From: Candidatus Falkowiibacteriota bacterium
GTDB taxonomy: Bacteria > Patescibacteriota > Patescibacteriia > Patescibacteriales > UBA12075
Reading direction: 5' to 3'
Assembly (NCBI GenBank): GCA_030600505.1
Contig: JAUVLY010000007.1
Span: forward strand, 1 to 14,210
DNA length: 14,210 nt
Below are positions 6,668-12,123 of this stretch, in pieces; position 1 is the first letter of the stretch; each line of letters starts with the position of its first letter. Under the pieces are notes generated by a model. The model saw only the letters and a program-made list of their open reading frames with translations, was not told the origin of the DNA and ran no database searches. The position numbers were made by a program, and so were the translations under genes.

Positions 6668-6754
6668 ATTCGCATGCTTGCCCTTCCGTAGCTTTAGCGT
6701 AGGCGGGTGCCGCATTCGCGGTTGCGGCTTTTTACGCCAGTAAAAATAACATAA
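6668..6754 (+). promoter_or_regulatory. Two-hairpin leader element, copy 1
   Basis: It begins with ATTCGCATG (6668-6676) and ends with AAAAATAACAT right before ATG 6755. Stem 1 is GCCGCA/TGCGGC (6709-6714 and 6723-6728) with loop TTCGCGGT, followed by five T. Those T form the left arm of stem 2, TTTTTAC/GTAAAAA (6729-6735 and 6740-6746, loop GCCA). Between ATTCGCATG and stem 1 lies a 25-base segment (CCTTCCGTAGC...) shared with copy 2. Confidence 0.65.
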
Positions 6755-7276
6755 ATGCCTAATACAAAACCAAAACCAGACCATCTGGAGGTTGTTAATT
6801 TGCGGGGAAACCGGGAAAAAGCGCCCAGTCCGGAAAATCAAGAAAAGATTAGCCCGCCTGATGGCGTGAAAGATTTTGAATTGCCGTCTGACTCTAAAAT
6901 TGAAAAGCCAAGTGACAATAAAACAGAACTACCCGGCTTAAGCGAAGGCAAGGCTGGGCCGGAGCTTATCCGTCCGGGCGTGGCTAGCCGGCCCGTTGCC
7001 CAAAGACAAAAGGAGATAGAAGAAGTAATGTCAAAAGATATTGATAAATATTATATGAAAATGGATAAGCCGACGCAAATGGAATTCAAACGGGTCGGTG
7101 AAGAAACCGCCAAAAAAATAAACCAAATATTGCTTGAGGGCAAAGTAAAGGCAAAGAAAATTATTGATCTTATCCGCGCTTGGCTGACAATGATACCGGG
7201 TATTAATAAATTTTTTATTGAGCAAGAAACCAAAATTAAGACTGATGAGATAATGAAACTAGGCGGTAGGCAGTAG
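6755..7276 (+). CDS. Conserved hypothetical protein, disordered N-terminus and helical C-terminus
   Basis: The 173-residue protein splits in two. Residues 1-80 are rich in Pro, Lys, Glu and Ser and look disordered. Residues 81-167 are helical, with QRQKEIEEVM, MEFKRVGEETAKKINQIL and KKIIDLIRAWLTMIPGINKF (134-153). The last has a moderately hydrophobic stretch but no clear membrane helix. I recall similar proteins ('F-K-x-x-G-E-E-T-A ... W-L-x-x-I-P-G-x-N-K-F-F') from other Patescibacteria, always unnamed. The final residues GGRQ are encoded by a GGCGGTAGGC repeat that also supplies the stop codon, so the original C-terminus may have been altered. It has its own promoter and leader element. 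The next gene, 124 bases on, is a membrane-anchored surface protein. Function unknown. Confidence 0.78.
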   Translation: MPNTKPKPDHLEVVNLRGNREKAPSPENQEKISPPDGVKDFELPSDSKIEKPSDNKTELPGLSEGKAGPELIRPGVASRPVAQRQKEIEEVMSKDIDKYYMKMDKPTQMEFKRVGEETAKKINQILLEGKVKAKKIIDLIRAWLTMIPGINKFFIEQETKIKTDEIMKLGGRQ

Positions 7277-7291
7277 GGCGGTAGGCTGGTA
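7262..7291 (+). repeat. GGCGGTAGGC direct repeat across a stop codon
   Basis: GGCGGTAGGC occurs at 7262-7271 and 7277-7286, followed by a partial TGGTAGG copy. The repeat contains the TAG stop of the preceding gene (7274-7276). Confidence 0.75.
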
Positions 7292-7299
7292 GGGCAATA

Positions 7300-7371
7300 T
7301 TGTCATCCTGAGTGCAACGAAGGATCTCGACTCTACATCCACGAGATTCTTCGCTTCGCTCAGAATGACAA
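7300..7371. repeat. Dispersed hairpin repeat (TTGTCATCCTGAG family), copy A
   Basis: Two 30-base arms (7300-7329 and 7342-7371) are imperfect reverse complements with a 12-base loop. The ends are TTGTCAT and ATGACAA. A second full copy is at 13581-13668, and a single half-end (TCAGAATGACAA) at 150-161. Similar words are widespread in environmental bacterial genomes (from memory). It may act as a bidirectional hairpin between genes. Confidence 0.85.
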
Positions 7372-7400
7372 TACTTGAGTAAAATATTTAAAAGTAAAAT

Positions 7401-9449
7401 ATGGTTAAGAAAAAAAACGAAGAGGAAAATAATGATATTAAGGTAAGCCTGGAAGAGTCCAGCGTGGCCAAATTCACTAAGCGGCCATTGCCTAATGATG
7501 CCGAGGTGGCGGAATTTGAGGAGATGGTAGAGGAAGCGAATGAAAGCGAGGGCGAATTTATTGATCCACAGCAGCCGGAGAAAGAAGAGGAGATCAAAGA
7601 GAGCCTGAATGAGATTTACCAGGACGATGATGGCAAGGTAGTGGATGTGAAAAAAATTGAAGTTAAGAAGCGCCGTGGCTTTGTTTACTGGACATTGATG
7701 TTTATTTTTTTCTTTGGTTTAGCCGGCGGCGGGATTTATATTTTTTATAATTATTTTTTTATTAATGGCGGAACTGACGCGACCGCGCTTGATTTTAGTA
7801 TTGAGGGACCGAGTGAAGTGACTGCCGGAGAAGAGTTTTTTTATAATTTGACTTATAAGAATTTAAGCAATGTAGTTATTACAAACGCACGCCTTGAGGT
7901 CACTTACCCGGACAATTTTATTTATTTGGATTCTTATCCAACCAGCAAGCACGAAGAGAATCGCGCTTGGGAGATATTTTCTATTCCGGCCCAGTCGCTT
8001 AATACTGTCAAGATAAAGGGCATGATGGTTGGTAACGAGGAGGAAATCGGAATAGCCCTTGCCAAAATCAGCTATACGCCGGTTAATTTTTCTTCTGAGT
8101 TTAAAAAAGAGACTTCATTGACCACGGCGATCCGGGATATTGGCCTGGAGATTGATATTGACTATATTCCGACCGCCCTTGTTAGCGAGAAGCATGATGC
8201 TACGATTCATTTTAATGCCAGCGACAATAATTACATCAGTGATTTCCGGATTACCATGGAACCGAATGAGAATATTGAAATAGTTGATTTTGTCGGTGAC
8301 AAAAAAGATGAAAACCAAGCTACTTTTATCATGCCCCGGCCCGGTGTCTGGCAGGTAGAAGGCGCTAATACCGAAGACCAATTTATACCATTTCAATTTA
8401 TAGTTAAAGATAAAGTTTCCGACACCGAAGAGATAGTACTATTGTTTGAGAAGCCGACCAGCGAGAATGAATACCGGGCGTTTCTCCAGGAGACGCTTAG
8501 CCTGGAAGTACTTAAGAGCGATTTAAATTTGACCCTTATTATCAACGGTTCGCGTGAAGACCAAGGGGTTGATTTTGGCGATACTTTGCATTATTCTATT
8601 GTTTATAACAATAAAGGGGAAACCGATTTAAACAATGTAATAATAATGGCAGTGTTAGAGAGTAATTTTTTGGATTTTAGCACCCTGGAAGATGTAAACA
8701 AGGGAGAGGAAAAAGGCCATACGATTACCTGGAGCAAGGCAGAGATCCCGGACTTGGAAGTTGTCAGTAAACACGAAGAAGGAACTATTGATTTTTCGGT
8801 TCAGGTAGTAGTGGCCGGTAAACTGGACGAGGGGCAAGAATACCAGGTAAAAAGCTACGCCCATTATAATGTGGGGAAAGCGCCGGACGATGAAACTGTA
8901 GAGACGAGCCAAGGCGCGTCTGATGAAGATGAGTCGGATAACAAAAGCAATACGATTATCAATCGGATCAATAGTGATTTAAAGCTGATAGAAGCAGTGC
9001 GTTATTTTAGTGAGGATAATATTCCGGTCGGGACCGGGCCGCACCCGCCAAAAGTAGGGGAAACAAGCAGTTATAAAGTATATTGGGAAATTAAAAATAA
9101 TCTGCACGAATTAAACGATCTGGTAGTTTCTGTGATTTTGCCGGATTATGTAGAATGGAACGAAAAAGAGAGGGCAACTTTGGGGGATGTCAGTTATAAT
9201 AACAGCTTGCACGCGATTGTTTGGGATATTGGACGTTTACCGATTACCGTATTTGCCGCGTCGGCGGAATTCAGCATCACAGTGACCCCGACAGAGGATG
9301 ATAAAAATAAAATAATGGTCCTTTTGCCCGGAGCTAAGGCGTCAGCAACAGACGCTGAGACAGACGATGAAATTAATAAAACCAGCAAAGCCCAGACTAC
9401 TAAGCTGGAGGGTGATGAAATAGGGCGTGGGGACGGGATAGTTGAGTAG
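7401..9449 (+). CDS. Membrane-anchored surface protein with DUF11-like beta-sandwich domains
   Basis: The 682-residue protein has an acidic cytoplasmic N-terminus (1-85), a basic cluster KKRR (89-92), one membrane helix (about 93-119, WTLMFIFFFGLAGGGIYIFY core) and a long outer part. By the positive-inside rule the N-terminus is inside and residues 120-682 outside. The outer part reads as four beta-rich segments: 129-246, 247-370, 371-500 and 525-645. The first, third and fourth carry the DUF11/CARDB-like pattern 'G-D-x-x-x-Y-x-I-x-Y-x-N-x-G/L-x-x-x-L-x-N-V' followed by 'W', as in DTLHYSIVYNNKGETDLNNV (394-413). An acidic linker (about 496-515) precedes the last domain. There is no catalytic motif. 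It is probably an adhesive or structural surface protein, one of the large exported proteins typical of CPR cells. No Shine-Dalgarno site precedes ATG 7401. Confidence 0.8.
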   Translation: MVKKKNEEENNDIKVSLEESSVAKFTKRPLPNDAEVAEFEEMVEEANESEGEFIDPQQPEKEEEIKESLNEIYQDDDGKVVDVKKIEVKKRRGFVYWTLMFIFFFGLAGGGIYIFYNYFFINGGTDATALDFSIEGPSEVTAGEEFFYNLTYKNLSNVVITNARLEVTYPDNFIYLDSYPTSKHEENRAWEIFSIPAQSLNTVKIKGMMVGNEEEIGIALAKISYTPVNFSSEFKKETSLTTAIRDIGLEIDIDYIPTALVSEKHDATIHFNASDNNYISDFRITMEPNENIEIVDFVGDKKDENQATFIMPRPGVWQVEGANTEDQFIPFQFIVKDKVSDTEEIVLLFEKPTSENEYRAFLQETLSLEVLKSDLNLTLIINGSREDQGVDFGDTLHYSIVYNNKGETDLNNVIIMAVLESNFLDFSTLEDVNKGEEKGHTITWSKAEIPDLEVVSKHEEGTIDFSVQVVVAGKLDEGQEYQVKSYAHYNVGKAPDDETVETSQGASDEDESDNKSNTIINRINSDLKLIEAVRYFSEDNIPVGTGPHPPKVGETSSYKVYWEIKNNLHELNDLVVSVILPDYVEWNEKERATLGDVSYNNSLHAIVWDIGRLPITVFAASAEFSITVTPTEDDKNKIMVLLPGAKASATDAETDDEINKTSKAQTTKLEGDEIGRGDGIVE

Positions 9450-9457
9450 ATGATGAT

Positions 9458-9525
9458 AGAAAGCAGAAAATAGAAAATAGAAAGCAGAAAGATCCTTAGC
9501 AACTGCTTTCTGCTTTCTGCTTTCT
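9458..9525. repeat. GAAAGCA word repeat with inverted arms
   Basis: Tandem AGAAAGCAGAAA-type words at 9458-9491 face the complementary words at 9506-9525. AGAAAGCAGAAAG (9479-9491) pairs perfectly with CTTTCTGCTTTCT (9506-9518 or 9513-9525). It fills almost the whole gap before tgt and ends three bases before its ATG. Confidence 0.85.
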
Positions 9526-9528
9526 CTT

Positions 9529-10722
9529 ATGTATAAGATATTAAAACAATCAAAAATATCCAAAGCTCGCTTAGGAGTTTTAGAAACCCCACATGGTTCT
9601 CTAAGTGCTCCTTTTTTTATGCCTGATGCTACTCGGGGAGTGGTAAAGGGCGTGGAAGGGACTAGTGTGCAGAGCGCCGGGGTGGGAGCGATGGTAGTTA
9701 ATACCTTGCATCTTTATCTTCAACCAGGGATGAAAGTAATCAAAAAGGCGGGAGGAATCCACTCTTTTATGAATTGGAATGGGCCCTTGCTTTCGGATAG
9801 CGGTGGTTTCCAAGTATTTTCCCTTCTCCACAATAAATCCGGCATGGGAAAGATCACGGATAATGGTGCAATATTTAAGTCTCCAATTGACGGCTCTGCC
9901 CACATTTTAACGCCGGAGAGCTCGATTCAAATTCAGTTTGAGTTGGGTGTGGATATGATGGTTTGCTTGGATGATTGTCCGCCCAATGATTCAAGTGACA
10001 AGAAGCTCCAAGCCGCGGTCAGGAGGACGCTTATCTGGGCTGAGCGGTGCAAAATAGAATATGAAAAACAGATAAAGAAACGAAAGATCAGGGAGGATAA
10101 AAGACCTAAGTTATTTGGCGTGATCCAGGGCGGAATGAGTAAGGATTTGCGCCGTGAATGCGCCCGGGGCCTTACAGATATTGGTTTTGACGGCTATGGC
10201 TTTGGCGCCCGGCCGGTTGATGAGCAGGGTAATTTTTTAGGAGAGATACTTAAGTACACGGCTGAATTAATTCCCAAGGATTCTCTTCGCTTTGCTTTGG
10301 GTGTCGGCACTCCGGAGGATATAGTCAAGTGCGCTCAACTAGGCTGGGATATGTTTGACTGCGTTATACCAACCAGGGAAGGAAGGCATGGAAGACTCTT
10401 CCGTTGGAAGAGAAATCCCAAATTACAAATCCCAAATTATAAAATGCCCCCTGGGTACAAACAAGCACCAAATTCCAAATTCCAAATTCTAAACTTCTAC
10501 AAAACTATAAATATTAATAATGCGAAATTTAAGAATTCTAAATTACCGATTAATGCGGAGAGTAAGTTGCCGGAACTTCGTGAATACTCGCTCTCTTATT
10601 TACATCATTTATTTAAAATTAAAGAGCCTTTGGGTCAGCGTTTGGCTACACTTAATAATCTGGAATTTTATCTTGACTTAATGCAAAATATCAGGCAAGG
10701 TATAAAAAATAATTCTTTTTAA
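9529..10722 (+). CDS. tgt: tRNA-guanine(34) transglycosylase, zinc ligands lost
   Basis: This TIM-barrel enzyme exchanges guanine 34 of GUN-anticodon tRNAs for preQ1 in the queuosine pathway. The 397 residues show the catalytic aspartates D90 in LSDSGGFQVFSL and D277 in FDCVIPTREGRHGRLF, D148 in VCLDDCPP and IQGG at 199-202. Three things are unusual. All four zinc ligands of the family (pattern CxCxxC then His 26 later) are replaced: the aligned residues in ESKLPELREYS and ATLNNL are S345, L347, L350 and N376. The base-binding loop, normally 'GIGG' or 'GGLAVGE', reads GFGARPVDE (224-232). About 34 residues (292-325), encoded by tandem AAATCCCAAATTA and CAAATTC words, are inserted after GRLF. 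The frame stays open and the C-terminus HHLFKIKEPLGQRLATLNNL is conserved, so the gene seems maintained, not decayed. The start at ATG 9529 fits the family length; it has no Shine-Dalgarno site. Confidence 0.92.
   Translation: MYKILKQSKISKARLGVLETPHGSLSAPFFMPDATRGVVKGVEGTSVQSAGVGAMVVNTLHLYLQPGMKVIKKAGGIHSFMNWNGPLLSDSGGFQVFSLLHNKSGMGKITDNGAIFKSPIDGSAHILTPESSIQIQFELGVDMMVCLDDCPPNDSSDKKLQAAVRRTLIWAERCKIEYEKQIKKRKIREDKRPKLFGVIQGGMSKDLRRECARGLTDIGFDGYGFGARPVDEQGNFLGEILKYTAELIPKDSLRFALGVGTPEDIVKCAQLGWDMFDCVIPTREGRHGRLFRWKRNPKLQIPNYKMPPGYKQAPNSKFQILNFYKTININNAKFKNSKLPINAESKLPELREYSLSYLHHLFKIKEPLGQRLATLNNLEFYLDLMQNIRQGIKNNSF
10413..10489 (+). repeat. In-frame tandem words inside tgt
   Basis: A 14-base unit AAATCCCAAATTAY is present twice (10413-10440) and CAAATTC three times (10469-10489), separated by 28 bases. 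Together they encode most of the insertion in Tgt. Confidence 0.88.
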
Positions 10723-10753
10723 TATTATATTTTGAATTTGACCTTTTAACAAC

Positions 10754-10759
10754 GGGAGG
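10754..10759 (+). promoter_or_regulatory. Strong Shine-Dalgarno site deciding the start at 10765
   Basis: GGGAGG lies five bases before ATG 10765. It favours this ATG over the in-frame GTG at 10759, which overlaps the site. It is the only strong ribosome binding site in the window. Confidence 0.75.
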
Positions 10760-10764
10760 TGAAT

Positions 10765-11076
10765 ATGGAATCACGAAAAAGAAATTATGAATTTCTTACG
10801 AATTTGCTTTACTACTGCATGAAGTATCCTACAAAAATAGATTATAAAATGAGGCGTGCTTTAGATCTTTTAAAGAAGCGGAAATGCATAGAGTATAATA
10901 TTAATTGGGACCAAGATAATAAAAAACCGATAATTTTGATTGATATCACCCAAAAAGGAATGAAGTTGCTTAATACTCGGTTTTCATCTTACGCTTTACA
11001 AAAGTTTAAAGAAATAGAATGGAAAATGCCAATTAATATTTGTGACAAAGAGGGAGTGGTTATTGTTGTGGATTAA
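10765..11076 (+). CDS. Unknown 103-residue basic protein
   Basis: I do not recognise this protein. It begins MESRKRNYEFLTNLLYYCMK and is basic (about 20 Lys/Arg) with no signal peptide or membrane helix. Predicted by eye: helices at 7-22 and 27-42, a beta segment IILIDIT (about 56-62), then helices around KGMKLLN and SSYALQKFKEIEW, and a hydrophobic end GVVIVVD. The helix-helix-helix-then-strand order and positive charge would suit a winged-helix nucleic-acid binding protein, but no motif proves it. Distinctive features are the strong GGGAGG site, unlike its neighbours, and a terminator right after it. It lies between tgt and rnpB; a link to tRNA maturation is only a guess. Confidence 0.7.
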   Translation: MESRKRNYEFLTNLLYYCMKYPTKIDYKMRRALDLLKKRKCIEYNINWDQDNKKPIILIDITQKGMKLLNTRFSSYALQKFKEIEWKMPINICDKEGVVIVVD

Positions 11077-11095
11077 GCAATATTAAAGCGAAAGG

Positions 11096-11157
11096 AAGCG
11101 GGTTTTTTTGTAGAGACGAGGCATGCCTCGTCTCTACAACAATCAACCCGCTTTTAA
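11096..11157 (+). terminator. Terminator whose loop carries a palindrome
   Basis: Outer stem AAGCGGGTT (11096-11104) pairs exactly with AACCCGCTT (11145-11153), followed by a short T/A run. The loop between is almost filled by a 32-base perfect palindrome, suggesting insertion into an existing terminator of the gene at 10765. Confidence 0.7.
11108..11139. repeat. 32-base perfect palindrome
   Basis: TTGTAGAGACGAGGCA (11108-11123) is followed at once by its exact reverse complement (11124-11139), a stem without loop. Similar GTAGAGACG...CGTCTCTAC palindromes are common in unrelated bacterial genomes (from memory), so it is probably a mobile or horizontally spread repeat. Confidence 0.92.
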
Positions 11158-11175
11158 TTTTGTTTTAAAATAAGC

Positions 11176-11204
11176 TTGACTTTTTGACTTGTTTCTGATA
11201 TATT
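11176..11204 (+). promoter_or_regulatory. Promoter upstream of rnpB
   Basis: TTGACT (11176-11181), exactly 17 bases, TATATT (11199-11204); each hexamer matches 5 of 6. Initiation near 11211 gives a leader of about 117 bases before mature RNase P RNA, containing element copy 2. Confidence 0.65.
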
Positions 11205-11214
11205 ACGAGTGTTA

Positions 11215-11301
11215 TTTATGTTATTTTTGCTGGCGCAAAAAGCCCCACTACAAATGGGGCACCCTCCTACGCTAAAGCTACGGAAGGGCACGCATGCGAA
11301 T
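11215..11301 (-). promoter_or_regulatory. Two-hairpin element, copy 2 (reverse orientation)
   Basis: Read on the minus strand it starts ATTCGCATG (11301-11293), has the same CCTTCCGTAGC... segment as copy 1, stem 1 GCCCCA/TGGGGC (11260-11242) with loop TTTGTAG, five T, stem 2 TTTTTGC/GCAAAAA (11241-11224) with loop GCCA, and ends AAAAATAACATAAA. It is about 80% identical to copy 1. No gene follows on the minus strand. On the plus strand it lies in the rnpB leader. Confidence 0.65.
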
Positions 11302-11427
11302 TTTAGATCATTTTATTTATATTTCATAAATATCAGGGTAAGTGGATAGCTAATCAAATCTCGTTTTTCGATTTTTGGTAGGAAAGTCCGGACTCTACCC
11401 ATTGCTTCGCAATGGACCGCGGATAGA

Positions 11428-11492
11428 ACGCGGATCAATACGCGGAATTAACGCTGAAAGAATCAGCGTAACATCTGCGTAGCAATCCGCGT
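11428..11492 (+). repeat. CGCGG-word inverted repeat inside rnpB (P5-P7 position)
   Basis: Arms 11428-11457 and 11463-11492 (30 bases each, 5-base loop AAGAA) pair over most of their length; ACGCGGAT/ATCCGCGT and ACGCTGA/TCAGCGT are exact. Two small hairpins flank it: CCATTGC-TTC-GCAATGG and CCACTGC-GGA-GCAGTGG. The CCGCG word is shared with the cysK leader. Confidence 0.9.
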
Positions 11493-11594
11493 AAAATCAG
11501 CGGACCACTGCGGAGCAGTGGAATTGGCAGTGGGTAACGCCCACCAGGGGTAACCCTAGGGAAAGTGCCGCAGAGACTATACTATTTCTTGGAA

Positions 11595-11666
11595 CTCATA
11601 ACTCATAACTCATAACTTTTTTTAGATAATATAATTAGTTACGAGTTACGAGTTATGAGTTATGAG
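11595..11666 (+). repeat. CTCATAA-word inverted repeat inside rnpB (P12 region)
   Basis: Left arm 11595-11617 is three CTCATAA-type words. Right arm 11644-11666 is its reverse complement with one mismatch. Spacer of 26 AT-rich bases plus AGTTACG words. The RNA would carry a long helix here. Confidence 0.9.
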
Positions 11667-11777
11667 AGAAAAAGGTGAAAAGTTGCTTGGTGTTATTTGT
11701 TCTCGAGACAAGTAGCTACAAGCTTCGCCCCATGGTGACATGGGTGCGTGGTAAACCCTGCCTGGAGCAAGAACAAA

Positions 11778-11878
11778 CTCTCGTAACTCAAAACTCATAA
11801 CTCATAACTTAAAATAGGCCGGACCCCCTTGGGGCCGATTCAAAAGAGTTATGAGTTCCAAGTTATGAGTTATGAGAG
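11778..11878 (+). repeat. CTCATAA-word inverted repeat inside rnpB (P16/P17 region)
   Basis: Left arm 11778-11810 and right arm 11845-11878 are near reverse complements made of CTCATAA words. The loop between holds a GC-rich segment with CCCC-CTT-GGGG, where L17 (the P6 partner) is expected. Confidence 0.88.
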
Positions 11879-11979
11879 GAAAAGTGGTTCGCATGAGGCG
11901 TTTGGCAACAAGCGTCCCAGATAAATGGCTATACTAGACAGAATCCGGCTTATAGCTTGCCCTGATATTTTTGAAATAT

Positions 11980-12030
11980 ATGTCATCGTGCTTCGCACAT
12001 CCCGCAACTACGAATGCGGGTCATGCGAAT
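11980..12030 (-). promoter_or_regulatory. Two-hairpin element, copy 4 (reverse orientation)
   Basis: On the minus strand: ATTCGCATG (12030-12022), stem 1 CCCGCA/TGCGGG (12020-12001) with loop TTCGTAGT, stem 2 GTGC-GAA-GCAC (11998-11988), and end ATGACAT. It starts ten bases after rnpB and is divergent from copy 3. A TATAAC -10-like box lies before it on the minus strand (12044-12039). Confidence 0.55.
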
Positions 12031-12059
12031 AATATAGTGTTATACATGAATTTTGTTCG

Positions 12060-12065
12060 TATAAT
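12060..12065 (+). promoter_or_regulatory. -10 box for the gene at 12124
   Basis: Perfect TATAAT, ten bases before the ATTCGCATG of copy 3. No convincing -35. It forms an inverted pair with the minus-strand GTATAAC at 12045-12039. Confidence 0.45.
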
Positions 12066-12075
12066 ATAATTTAAA

Positions 12076-12123
12076 ATTCGCATGTGCCCAATTCGTAGAG
12101 GGGTTTTCGCGAAGCGAAATAAC
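12076..12123 (+). promoter_or_regulatory. Two-hairpin leader element, copy 3
   Basis: ATTCGCATG (12076-12084), weak stem 1 CCC/GGG with loop containing TTCGTAG, then stem 2 TTTCGC-GAA-GCGAAA (12104-12118), then AAATAACATG where the final ATG is the start codon at 12124. It is shorter than copies 1 and 2 because the CCTTCCGTAGC segment is absent. Confidence 0.55.

Larger units (their letters stand above)
11328..11970 (+). ncRNA. rnpB: RNase P RNA (type A), greatly enlarged by repeat insertions
   Basis: This is the catalytic RNA that trims tRNA 5' ends. The universal core is present in order. P1: AAATATCAGGGTAAG (11328-11342) pairs exactly with 11956-11970. P2: ATAGCT (11346-11351) pairs with GGCTAT. 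P4 region: GGTAGGAAAGTCCGG (11377-11391). P7/P8/P9: GGCA, GTGGGTAACGCCCAC and AGGGGTAACCCT (11526-11557). Then GAAAGTGCCGCAGAGA (11561-11576), GGTGAAAAG (11674-11682), the tRNA CCA-binding loop GTGGTAAACCCTGCCTGGAG (11747-11766), P18 hairpin GGCGTTTGGCAACAAGCGTC and the 3' P4 strand ACAGAATCCGGCTTAT (11938-11953). Length is about 643 bases against roughly 350-400 usually. The excess is three insertions with complementary arms: between P5 and P7 (11428-11492), in the P12 region (11595-11666) and in P16/P17 (11778-11878). The P1 helix can extend further (ATATTTCA with TGAAATAT). No base of the conserved core appears lost. Confidence 0.93.

Noticed and set aside
6440..6841. 133-residue minus-strand open frame across the dus end and the next gene
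   Set aside because: It overlaps coding DNA of dus, a terminator and a promoter; no motif or start signal supports it.
11590..11880. Possible CRISPR array, because of the repeated CTCATAA blocks
   Set aside because: Units are 7 bases, contiguous and in both orientations, without spacers of constant length; the region reads as RNase P RNA.
11888..11895. TTCGCATG inside rnpB as a fifth copy of the two-hairpin element
   Set aside because: This position is the conserved stretch before P18 in RNase P RNA, and none of the rest of the element follows.
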